A stretch of 64,000 bases of DNA, from contig DBCO01000020.1 of NCBI GenBank assembly GCA_002293145.1, positions 81,337-145,336 of the forward strand, read 5' to 3'. Within the stretch, counting starts at the first letter, position 1. Each line of letters begins with the position of its first letter. The notes beneath the pieces were generated by a model. The model ran no database searches. It was not told where the DNA came from and saw nothing but the letters and a program-made list of their open reading frames with translations. A program made the translations under genes and the position numbers. Below, piece by piece: positions 54,711-61,138 of the stretch. This DNA comes from Akkermansiaceae bacterium UBA956. Its GTDB lineage: Bacteria > Verrucomicrobiota > Verrucomicrobiia > Verrucomicrobiales > Akkermansiaceae.

Positions 54711-55885
54711 TGGCAAGACCCGTAAAAATCAAAGTGCAAAATACAGAAAAGGGATGGCTAGTAAACATTCCTGCCACCTATTCAGAATCAGGCTCAAGAG
54801 CTCGTCGTTTTTTTAAGACACGGGAGCTTGCCACAGACTTTGCCAACACACTACGCCACAACGTGAGAGACCACGGCACGAAATCGGTCACACTCTCCGC
54901 GCAGTTGACCATGGATGCATTGAAAGCCGCCACCATCATGGAGAAATTCTCAGGCATTACCCTGACACAAGCCGCGCAATTCTTCGCAAGATACCACGAT
55001 GAAGCCAGCAAGTGTCCCACAATGGAACAGGCGTTTGACGAAGCCATGAACAGGCGCGGGAATCTCTCGATAGCATACCTGCGGGACATGCGCGGATTAA
55101 AAAAACGTCTTCCCGCTGAATTTATGGCGATGAACATTTACAAGATCACGGGTAAGGACATTTCCGCCGCGCTCGATTCATGCAATGGCGGATTGACACA
55201 ATGGCGAAACGCTTTCCGCACGCTACGCGCCATTTTCGGCGACCAAGTCAAAAGCGACACCATCAAAACAAATCCATGCGCAAACGTCCACCAACCCCGA
55301 GTGAAGCGCGATGCCGAAGTAATCATTTACACGCCCGAGCAAGTGCAAGCCGTATTCAGTGCATGCAAGGACTACCAGCACGGCGACAAAAGAGCATGCG
55401 CAGAGTGTGCCGTCCCTTTCGCTGTGCTATTCTTCGCAGGCGTGCGACCAGTGGAATTTACCCGCCTAACGTGGGAGAATATCAATCTGGAAACGGGATT
55501 CATTCGCCTCAGTGGTGACATTACCAAGACAGGTAAGACCCGAAACATACCGATCACCGACACGCTCCGTGCATGGCTCGAAACCGTTCCCACAGATCAG
55601 AGAGAAGGAAAAATCATGCCACAGGATTGGCGCGGAAAATCTCAGCGAGTGAAAAAAGAAGCTGGCATTTGTGGCAGGGAATACCAAGACGCAACTCGAC
55701 ACACTTACGGCAGCTTCACCGTGGAACTGGAAGATATTGACTACGTTCGCGCCACCATGGGGCACGGGCACACAGCGACTTTCGAGACTCACTATAACAA
55801 CGCCCTGACAACCCATGAGGCTCAAAAATATATGGCAATCCTGCCGCCTGCTAAAAAATCCAACAGAACAAAGAAATCGGCATGA
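54710..55885 (+). CDS. Tyrosine recombinase/integrase of the element
   Basis: From the ATG at 54710 (a TTG two codons upstream is possible) the product has 391 residues. The C-terminal catalytic domain has GVRPVEFTRLTW (first Arg), a KTGKTRNIPI segment with the beta-hairpin Lys, TRHTYGSF (second Arg), GHGHTATFETHY (His and the nucleophile Tyr). The position of the first His of the usual HxxR motif is occupied by Asp (DATR), a known variation in some recombinases. The N-terminal part includes a core-binding SAM-like domain. It integrates the element in the tRNA gene. The next gene overlaps its stop by four bases. Confidence 0.93.
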   Translation: MARPVKIKVQNTEKGWLVNIPATYSESGSRARRFFKTRELATDFANTLRHNVRDHGTKSVTLSAQLTMDALKAATIMEKFSGITLTQAAQFFARYHDEASKCPTMEQAFDEAMNRRGNLSIAYLRDMRGLKKRLPAEFMAMNIYKITGKDISAALDSCNGGLTQWRNAFRTLRAIFGDQVKSDTIKTNPCANVHQPRVKRDAEVIIYTPEQVQAVFSACKDYQHGDKRACAECAVPFAVLFFAGVRPVEFTRLTWENINLETGFIRLSGDITKTGKTRNIPITDTLRAWLETVPTDQREGKIMPQDWRGKSQRVKKEAGICGREYQDATRHTYGSFTVELEDIDYVRATMGHGHTATFETHYNNALTTHEAQKYMAILPPAKKSNRTKKSA

Positions 55886-56499
55886 AGGAGGAAATCACGC
55901 TCACTGAATTTAACAAGCCTATCGTATGGAAACACAAGCTGTCAGATTGCAGCGACCGTTTCTATATCGTTTATGCGAACCGATACCATCAATTCGCTTT
56001 GAAGGCGCGGAAAGACTTTGCTTATCAACACGCAGTAGCAATTGAAATTTTTCCGTCAGAGTCTTTGCCAGAGGGATTGCCAGCGCATTTTCTCAGACAT
56101 TTGAAATTTGTAGTTTGTCCGCTGATTCGATTTGAGGAAGGAACGCTGGAGCAGTTGCCAGTGGAATCATTCGGCATGACAAGACACAGCGCAACTTGCG
56201 CGATGATAGAAGCTGAATATTTCACAGCATTCCCGCAGCAAGACGGACGTACAACTCTATGGCATGTCGATTTGAAAAAGGTTAGGAAATCAATCAGATC
56301 GGCCATGACTACAAAAAATCACAGTCATGTCTGGAAAATTTTGGCATGGCTAAACTGGAAGCACTGGAACGAAAAAGAACTGCCGTATAAAGAACGCACA
56401 GCAATTTTGAGAGGTTACGGATTCACGCTAGGCAATACAGCTTTGAAGTCAGCCGCCCAAGAAAAAGCCCTTACAATCCCCGACTACCGCCGCAAATAG
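55882..56499 (+). CDS. Unknown protein translationally coupled to the integrase
   Basis: The 205-residue protein starts at an ATGA overlap with the integrase stop. It is mixed alpha/beta with many aromatic residues, including VWKILAWLNWKHWN near the C-terminus. It contains paired motifs RYHQFALKARKDF and FGMTRHSATCAMIEAEYF. No signal peptide, TM segment or known enzyme motif was found, and no family is recognised. The coupling suggests a role in recombination control or an accessory function carried with it. Confidence 0.6.
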   Translation: MKEEITLTEFNKPIVWKHKLSDCSDRFYIVYANRYHQFALKARKDFAYQHAVAIEIFPSESLPEGLPAHFLRHLKFVVCPLIRFEEGTLEQLPVESFGMTRHSATCAMIEAEYFTAFPQQDGRTTLWHVDLKKVRKSIRSAMTTKNHSHVWKILAWLNWKHWNEKELPYKERTAILRGYGFTLGNTALKSAAQEKALTIPDYRRK

Positions 56500-56502
56500 A
56501 CA

Positions 56503-56532
56503 GGGTGCAAACTATGCGCGGACTTTGCACCC
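56503..56532. promoter_or_regulatory. Perfect 9-bp inverted repeat with GTGCAA core, upstream of xis-rep operon
   Basis: GGGTGCAAA and TTTGCACCC form a perfect inverted repeat with a 12-base spacer, 45 bases before the start of the HTH gene. Its core matches the repeats at 58395-58629. In iteron plasmids such an inverted copy serves as the operator for self-regulation. Confidence 0.6.
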
Positions 56533-56566
56533 GATAAAGGGAATAGCGTGAAATTTAACGCAAAAC

Positions 56567-56587
56567 GCTTTCTGTTATGCAGAAAGC
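56567..56587 (+). promoter_or_regulatory. Hairpin enclosing the start codon of the HTH gene
   Basis: GCTTTCTG and CAGAAAGC form an 8-bp stem around the loop TTATG, which contains the ATG (56577-56579). It would hide the start codon in the mRNA and could limit translation. Confidence 0.45.
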
Positions 56588-56783
56588 AAACATTAACACA
56601 ACAGGCGAGCCTAGCGAAATTTTCGTTAGTGCCGAGGTAATCGCGAAACGCTATTCGGTAACATCCCGAGCTGTTCTTTTGTGGGCGGCGCAAGGAATCA
56701 TCCCTAGCATCCGCATCGGGAATAAAACCGTAAGATTTAATGTCATTGCGGTAAGTGCAGCATTGGAAGGAGGTGCAGCATGA
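56577..56783 (+). CDS. Excisionase-like helix-turn-helix protein
   Basis: The 68-residue protein contains a MerR/excisionase-type winged HTH: EIFVSAEVIAKRYSVTSRAVLLWAAQGIIPSIRIGNKTVRF. Small proteins of this type act as Xis (recombination directionality factors) or as regulators in integrative elements. It is the first gene of a coupled operon whose stop overlaps the next start (ATGA). The upstream inverted repeats suggest tight control. Confidence 0.75.
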   Translation: MQKANINTTGEPSEIFVSAEVIAKRYSVTSRAVLLWAAQGIIPSIRIGNKTVRFNVIAVSAALEGGAA

Positions 56784-56977
56784 TCAAGCACCGACTTCAC
56801 AAGCAAAGGCGGGCGCATCGCATCGAAATGATGATTCAGCGCGAACTTGCCCGAGCTGAAACGATCCTCGATCAGAACGCGCAAGCCATGCGTGTGCTGA
56901 CTATGGCACTCGACAACGAACCCAAGGGACTCGCAAAAGTATTTGCGGAGATCGAACAGAAAGGAAAATCAAAATGA
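56780..56977 (+). CDS. Small basic helical protein
   Basis: The 65-residue protein is largely helical and basic, with RLHKQRRAHRIEMMIQRELARAE at the start. It has a strong ribosome binding site (GGAGGT at 5-base spacing), and both ends overlap neighbours by four bases. No family is recognised. Its position between Xis-like and ATPase genes suggests a replication or DNA-binding accessory. Confidence 0.6.
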   Translation: MIKHRLHKQRRAHRIEMMIQRELARAETILDQNAQAMRVLTMALDNEPKGLAKVFAEIEQKGKSK

Positions 56978-58395
56978 AAGATATTCCATCTAACGACATT
57001 GCAGAAAAGGCATTGCTTGGCTTGCTACTATCTAACGAAACAAGCATTTCAGAATTGGAGTCACAGGGAATCACTGCCGATCACTTCCACTGCCACCGCA
57101 TCCCATTCGATGAGATAGCAACATTTACAAAAAATGGCGGGGGCGATGTTTCCTTGCTTGTCATGCAGGCTCACGAAAATGGCACGCTCGACGACATAGG
57201 CGGGGCGCATTTCTTCACCAGCACGGCACTAGAGGGCAGTGCATCAGCTTTGCTGTCATACGTTCAGGCATTGCGACAAACGCGCGGCAAACGTCTTGTG
57301 ATGCAAGCAGGCGGCAAGCTAGCAATCAATCCCGAGGATCCCGAAGCCATAGCGCAAATCATCGCAGGGCAAGCAGAGATCGACCTTGCCAGCAATGGAA
57401 GCCTTGCAAGCATGATCATCGAACGCACGTTTGATATTAGCAACCCGCCGTCAAACCCGCCGCCGATGATATCGCTAGGCAAGCACGGGCTATTCACAGC
57501 GGGCAACCTTTCCGCATTGATTGCAGACCGCAAAGCAGGCAAGTCATCAGCACTCAGCGCGATAATCGCCGCCATAATTGCACCGCGATATTCACAGGGG
57601 GATTTTCTTGGCTTCACTGCCGAGAATCCCGCAGGAAAAGCTGTGGTGCATTTTGATACGGAACAAAGCCCCGCCGATCATCATGCGCTTATTGTTCGCG
57701 CATTACACCGTGCAGGCTTACAAAAGCCGCCTGCATGGTTTTCTAGTTATAGCCTCACAGGGTTATCACTAGCGGAGCGCACGCGATTTGTGGCAAACGT
57801 ATGCGACAGAGAAGCATTGAAGCACGGGGGCTTGCAGTTGGTAATTGTGGACGGCATTGCAGACCTTTGCCGAGATCCTAACGATCAAGCCGAGAGTTTT
57901 GATCTTGTGGAGCATTGGCACAATTTCAGTGTGAATCACGCTTGCGTCACACTGGCAGTGCTTCACTTGAACCCTGGCACTGAAAAGAGCCGTGGACACC
58001 TAGGGAGCCAACTGGAGCGCAAAGCAGAAACCCCGCTAATGATTAAGAAGAACGCCAAAGGCATCAGCACGATGTATGCTACGCATGCAAGGAAAGCACA
58101 CTTTCCCGACAGCGAGGGCTTTTCTTTCCAGTGGAGTGATGATGCGCAAATGCACCTCTCGATCACTACTGAGGAACGCAATCAGGCGCGTGATGAAATC
58201 AGACGCAACAAAGCCGCAGACGAAGCCAACAAGATCATGGCGGGACTCGATGCAATGAGTTACACCGACCTTTGCCAATCTATCGAAAAAGGGGCGGAAG
58301 TAAAAGAGCGAGCTGCTAAAAATCGCGTCAAAGAGTGGCAGGAAATGGGCATAATAACCAAGCTAGCAAGCGGGCTTTACACGCTCAAAAACTAG
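56974..58395 (+). CDS. DnaB-N plus RecA-fold ATPase (putative replication protein)
   Basis: The 473-residue protein has a DnaB-type N-terminal helical domain (about 1-100, DIAEKALLGLLLSN). A RecA/AAA_25-like ATPase follows: Walker A ADRKAGKSS (184-192) and Walker B LQLVIVDGIADL (287-298). Residues about 400-473 form a wHTH-like C-terminal region (YTDLCQSIEKGAEVKERAAKNRV). RepA-type hexameric helicases of plasmids share this ATPase core. It lacks a primase domain. Translation is coupled to the upstream genes. The iteron-like region begins at its stop codon. Confidence 0.8.
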   Translation: MKDIPSNDIAEKALLGLLLSNETSISELESQGITADHFHCHRIPFDEIATFTKNGGGDVSLLVMQAHENGTLDDIGGAHFFTSTALEGSASALLSYVQALRQTRGKRLVMQAGGKLAINPEDPEAIAQIIAGQAEIDLASNGSLASMIIERTFDISNPPSNPPPMISLGKHGLFTAGNLSALIADRKAGKSSALSAIIAAIIAPRYSQGDFLGFTAENPAGKAVVHFDTEQSPADHHALIVRALHRAGLQKPPAWFSSYSLTGLSLAERTRFVANVCDREALKHGGLQLVIVDGIADLCRDPNDQAESFDLVEHWHNFSVNHACVTLAVLHLNPGTEKSRGHLGSQLERKAETPLMIKKNAKGISTMYATHARKAHFPDSEGFSFQWSDDAQMHLSITTEERNQARDEIRRNKAADEANKIMAGLDAMSYTDLCQSIEKGAEVKERAAKNRVKEWQEMGIITKLASGLYTLKN

Positions 58396-58629
58396 TGCAA
58401 AAAGCCTAACGAAAAACAGCATGAGATTTGCACCAACTTTCACCCTCGAAAATGGCAACGAGTGCAAAACCGCACAAATCGCCGCAATCCTATATTTATC
58501 AATGAAAATCAAACTTAGTGCAATGGTGCAAAAATGGTGCAAATCAAGTGCAATCTTCACCCGCGCAAGTGTGGTAGTGCAGGAGTGCAAACGCCTATAT
58601 ATAAGGCGTTGCACCTTGCACCTTGCACC
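58395..58629 (+). repeat. Iteron-like cluster, probable replication origin
   Basis: Eleven exact GTGCAA hexamers occur in 235 bases, seven forward (58395, 58462, 58518, 58526, 58537, 58548, 58585) and four reverse (58428, 58609, 58616, 58623). The spacing is 8-11 bases within 58518-58553 and 7 bases in the last three. GTGCAAACGCCT and AGGCGTTGCAC face each other around ATATATA (58597-58603). No credible gene fits here. The layout resembles iteron origins. Confidence 0.65.
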
Positions 58630-58664
58630 GAGACACAAAAACAAAGCCAAAACATCATCAAGAA

Positions 58665-58928
58665 ATGAAAGACCTTTTCCCCGCTATACCTAGCAGAAAA
58701 CAACCACCACCGAAGCCAAAGAAGATCGTTCGCATTGCCCTTGGCGAAAGTGCATCGCAAGCCCTCGATGAAACGGGATTGCCAGCGTTCGCAATTGCAG
58801 GTTGCGAGCGACACCCCAACAAGCCTCGCAGATGGGTGATCTACCTTGCAGAGCTACGCAACCCCGCAGCAATGCAGGCAATCGAAATCATGAAAACCGC
58901 CGCAGAAAATCAAACACCCGCTTCATGA
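58665..58928 (+). CDS. Small unknown protein
   Basis: The 87-residue protein has a Pro/Lys-rich start (PSRKQPPPKPKKIVRIAL). A mixed part follows, GETASQ-like, with an ALDETGLPAFAIAGCERHP segment and a helical end. No family is recognised. Its stop overlaps a possible 23-residue peptide. Confidence 0.5.
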   Translation: MKDLFPAIPSRKQPPPKPKKIVRIALGESASQALDETGLPAFAIAGCERHPNKPRRWVIYLAELRNPAAMQAIEIMKTAAENQTPAS

Positions 58929-58996
58929 AATCAAACACTTGTTTCAACATCGCCCTAGCAATTCACTTCATCGTCGAAATCCTGCGCATGCTTTGA
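58925..58996 (+). CDS. Possible 23-residue membrane peptide
   Basis: A short frame begins at an ATGA overlap with the preceding gene and encodes 23 residues, mostly hydrophobic after MKSNTCFN. It could be a single-span peptide or a chance frame; no homology can be claimed. Confidence 0.25.
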   Translation: MKSNTCFNIALAIHFIVEILRML

Positions 58997-59099
58997 CGTT
59001 TGGCACTGGTCACACTGACACGGCGCGAACCGCTCACAACGAGGCGCGCAGCCTCAGGAAATGGCATGCGGTAATTTTTCGACACCATCGGAAAGATGC

Positions 59100-59510
59100 A
59101 TGGAATTTTCTGACAAACAAGCATTTGACGAGTGGCAGCAAAACCAATTCGCAGACGACGACCTCGAACAAAGTTTTTGCACCGACACAGCACGCGCCTT
59201 GCTTTCTGCGATTGTCAGCAATGACCACCAAGGAAAAAGCAAGTGGCAACGGGCAGCGCGCAGATTGGCAGTCCTAGCACATTTCCTTGACGCCTCAGAC
59301 TGTGGACGCCTCACCCTAACCGAGCTTACAGAGGAATTGACGGCATCAGGGATTAGCACCACTAAGGCAACATTATCGGCACTCAATGTAAGACTCAAGG
59401 ACTCGACAGGATTTACCCGCACCGAAAAATCAAATAGGGCGAGGGAAATTTATTCTAAACGAGCGTTTGAAATCTGGCAGCGGCGGAAGGGTAGCACCGC
59501 AAAGCGTTGA
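59100..59510 (+). CDS. Unknown soluble protein with possible winged-helix
   Basis: From the ATG at 59100, preceded by GGAAAG (59090-59095), the product has 136 residues; an in-frame ATG at 59061 is less well supported. The middle is helical (ARALLSAIVSNDHQGKSKWQRAARRLAVL) and later parts (LTLTELTEELTASGISTTKATLSALNVRL) look like a helix-turn-helix. A basic tail follows. Possible DNA-binding role, no family recognised. The 207 bases after it hold no clear gene. Confidence 0.5.
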   Translation: MEFSDKQAFDEWQQNQFADDDLEQSFCTDTARALLSAIVSNDHQGKSKWQRAARRLAVLAHFLDASDCGRLTLTELTEELTASGISTTKATLSALNVRLKDSTGFTRTEKSNRAREIYSKRAFEIWQRRKGSTAKR

Positions 59511-59717
59511 CGATCAACAGGATACCCCCTTATGGGAACCCTACGCCACGCAGGATCCTCGGGGTGTTGGCTTCATCGCGGGTTGTCTTTATGTCATTTT
59601 TTTTCAGGTGCTGCGGGAATGCCTCCGACACAAACCCCGAAACCATTGATAAACAAGGCTTTGCGCTCGAAATTAAGCAAATATTTGAGCAACTTTTTTT
59701 GACACAAGTCACAGGGC

Positions 59718-59957
59718 ATGGCGGCAAAAGTCACAATCGAAAAGCTGGCTCTCTGCTATGGGATATCGCAGCAGACCCTCCGCGCTTGGCGGCATCGCAC
59801 AGGACTAAAGACAAGAGACTTTCTGGATCCGTGCAAAGTATCAGGCGCGCTTGTTGAAACTGCCGTAAATCACTCACCAAGGCTCGAAAAACTATGCGAC
59901 CCGCAAACACGGAAACTGATCGTGGAGCGGATCCAACTCATCATCAAATCATCATGA
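59718..59957 (+). CDS. Small HTH protein
   Basis: The 79-residue protein contains a helix-turn-helix near the N-terminus (KVTIEKLALCYGISQQTLRAWRHRTGL), like transposase or phage regulatory HTH units. Its stop overlaps the next start (ATGA). It may be a regulator or a terminase-small-subunit-like binding protein; the family is not certain. Confidence 0.55.
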   Translation: MAAKVTIEKLALCYGISQQTLRAWRHRTGLKTRDFLDPCKVSGALVETAVNHSPRLEKLCDPQTRKLIVERIQLIIKSS

Positions 59958-60178
59958 ACAAACCAACCCTAAGCGCAAAGCTAGCGCATGCCTTGGCGGA
60001 AATTGCCAAGCTTAAAAGCAAGTTGCGAATCGCGACAGCAAAACCGCTGGCAATCACTCCGAAGCCATTGCTCCAATCATCACCCATTCATGAGCAATAC
60101 GCTCAGATCAAAGATCCCGCGGAGAGGCGGCAATTTCGCCAGATTCATTGGCGCACCCTAACAAAAACCAAACAATAG
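59954..60178 (+). CDS. Small unknown protein
   Basis: From the ATG at 59954 the product has 74 residues. A helical N-terminus (KLAHALAEIAKLKSKLRIA) with heptad-like spacing is followed by a Pro-rich part. It is coupled to the HTH gene before it. No family is recognised. Confidence 0.5.
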   Translation: MNKPTLSAKLAHALAEIAKLKSKLRIATAKPLAITPKPLLQSSPIHEQYAQIKDPAERRQFRQIHWRTLTKTKQ

Positions 60179-60186
60179 AAAAAACT

Positions 60187-60744
60187 ATGTCAAACATCAA
60201 CCTAGAACGGGTCAACCCCATCGAAAATCTCAAGATCGAAATCGATCTTGCCGCCGAGCATAAAGCCGCCATCGCTCAGGTAATGGCCGTGCTTGGTGCC
60301 TTACAAAATCGCAAGGCCGATTGCCGTCCCGACAATATCAAGAGACGCGCACAAACTGCCGCCGCGAGGTTTGCCGCTGGTGAAATCACGATTGACGAAG
60401 CATTGGCCGCCGCAGCACTCTCAGGCGTTGACGACACTGGATGCAGACGCATCGCCGAAGCTTTGCAAACCGCGATTTTTTTCGCAGAACGCGAAGCCCA
60501 AGCCGCCGCAGCTCCGACCGTCATTGCCGCATTTACGCTCCGAACGGATGAACTTCGCAAACGCACGGCCGCGATCGAAACCAGCGAGCAAGAAAATGCT
60601 GAAATCGCAGGCATCGAGTTCCAGCCATCCGAGACAGCAAAGCGCATGCGCAGCACGTTTGAACATTCGCTCGAAAGACTCCGCGCCATCCGTGATCGTG
60701 GTGAATTGCCATCGAAGGCAGAATTGAGATCATTGGCAGAATAA
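60187..60744 (+). CDS. Unknown helical protein
   Basis: From the ATG at 60187 the product has 185 residues, Ala- and Glu-rich and nearly all helical, with a possible coiled coil at about 120-180. No motif, signal or membrane segment is seen. It is the last gene of the element and ends 33 bases before a terminator. It could be structural or accessory; no family is recognised. Confidence 0.55.
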   Translation: MSNINLERVNPIENLKIEIDLAAEHKAAIAQVMAVLGALQNRKADCRPDNIKRRAQTAAARFAAGEITIDEALAAAALSGVDDTGCRRIAEALQTAIFFAEREAQAAAAPTVIAAFTLRTDELRKRTAAIETSEQENAEIAGIEFQPSETAKRMRSTFEHSLERLRAIRDRGELPSKAELRSLAE

Positions 60745-60776
60745 AAGTTTCGCATCAGTTTCTCATCGCTGGATGC

Positions 60777-60809
60777 AACCCGCAGGCACTCGATCCCTGC
60801 GGGTTTTTT
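60777..60809 (+). terminator. Terminator at the right end of the element
   Basis: AACCCGCAGG and CCTGCGGGTT form a 10-bp perfect stem with a 9-base loop, followed by further T. It closes the element's last operon before the right arm sites. Confidence 0.85.
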
Positions 60810-60824
60810 GTGACTTGGTGCCAC

Positions 60825-60865
60825 AATTCGGGCACTGCGTGAATAATTCGGGCACTATTTGGGCA
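60825..60865 (+). promoter_or_regulatory. Right arm-type sites
   Basis: AATTCGGGCA occurs at 60825 and 60845, ATTTGGGCA at 60857. The last two share an almost identical 20-base block with the left end (54691-54710), differing at one position. They lie about 70 bases inside the right repeat, in the same orientation as on the left. Confidence 0.6.
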
Positions 60866-60932
60866 CCGAGCTTTTTTTGCTAAGTTTATTTTATCGTTAG
60901 AGATTAACAAAAAACTTTTATTTCATAAGGAA

Positions 60933-60985
60933 TACCACCGGCCGGACTCGAACCGGCACGCCCGTAAGGACAACGGATTTTAAAT
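60933..60985 (-). repeat. Right attachment site (tRNA-Leu 3' part)
   Basis: This 53-bp copy is identical to 54549-54601 and forms the 3' part of the intact tRNA-Leu gene, from the anticodon stem to the discriminator base. Recombination between the copies would release a circle of 6,384 bp. Confidence 0.95.
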
Positions 60986-61016
60986 CCGCGACGTCTACCA
61001 ATTCCGCCACGGTGGC
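60933..61016 (-). tRNA. tRNA-Leu (anticodon UAA)
   Basis: The 84-base gene folds as a class II tRNA. The acceptor strand GCCACCG pairs with CGGTGGT (one G-T pair), and a D arm and a long variable arm are present. The anticodon stem GCGGA/TCCGT has the loop TTTAAAA, giving anticodon TAA for UUA codons. The discriminator base is A; CCA is not encoded. It is the integration site of the element, whose insertion leaves the gene intact. Confidence 0.95.
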
Positions 61017-61138
61017 ATTAACCTAACTTTCTGACCTTGATTGATGTTGATCGCAGAAGGCGCGGGAAAGTAGCGGAAATTCGCACTCTTCGTCCAGCAG
61101 AATCATCCGATGCACAAAAATATTTCCACCAACATCGA

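Larger units (their letters stand above)
54549..60985 (+). mobile_element. tRNA-Leu-integrated element of about 6.4 kb with own replication module
   Basis: The element lies between perfect 53-bp direct repeats matching the 3' part of tRNA-Leu(UAA). The intact tRNA is at the right end, so integration restored its 3' end. It contains a tyrosine recombinase next to the left repeat, a protein coupled to it, an Xis-like HTH gene, a DnaB-like ATPase, an iteron-like origin region, several small unknown genes and a terminator. It carries no conjugation, capsid, resistance or known defence genes. Its size and gene order suggest a satellite-like or plasmid-like integrative element. Whether it excises or replicates is unknown. 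Confidence 0.88.

Noticed and set aside
58421..58693. A 90-residue protein over the iteron-like region
   Set aside because: The frame runs through repeated DNA motifs, has an odd composition and no ribosome binding site; the DNA repeats explain the sequence better.
59507..59857. A 116-residue protein in the element
   Set aside because: It overlaps the better HTH gene at 59718 in another frame and its composition looks like frame-shadow sequence.
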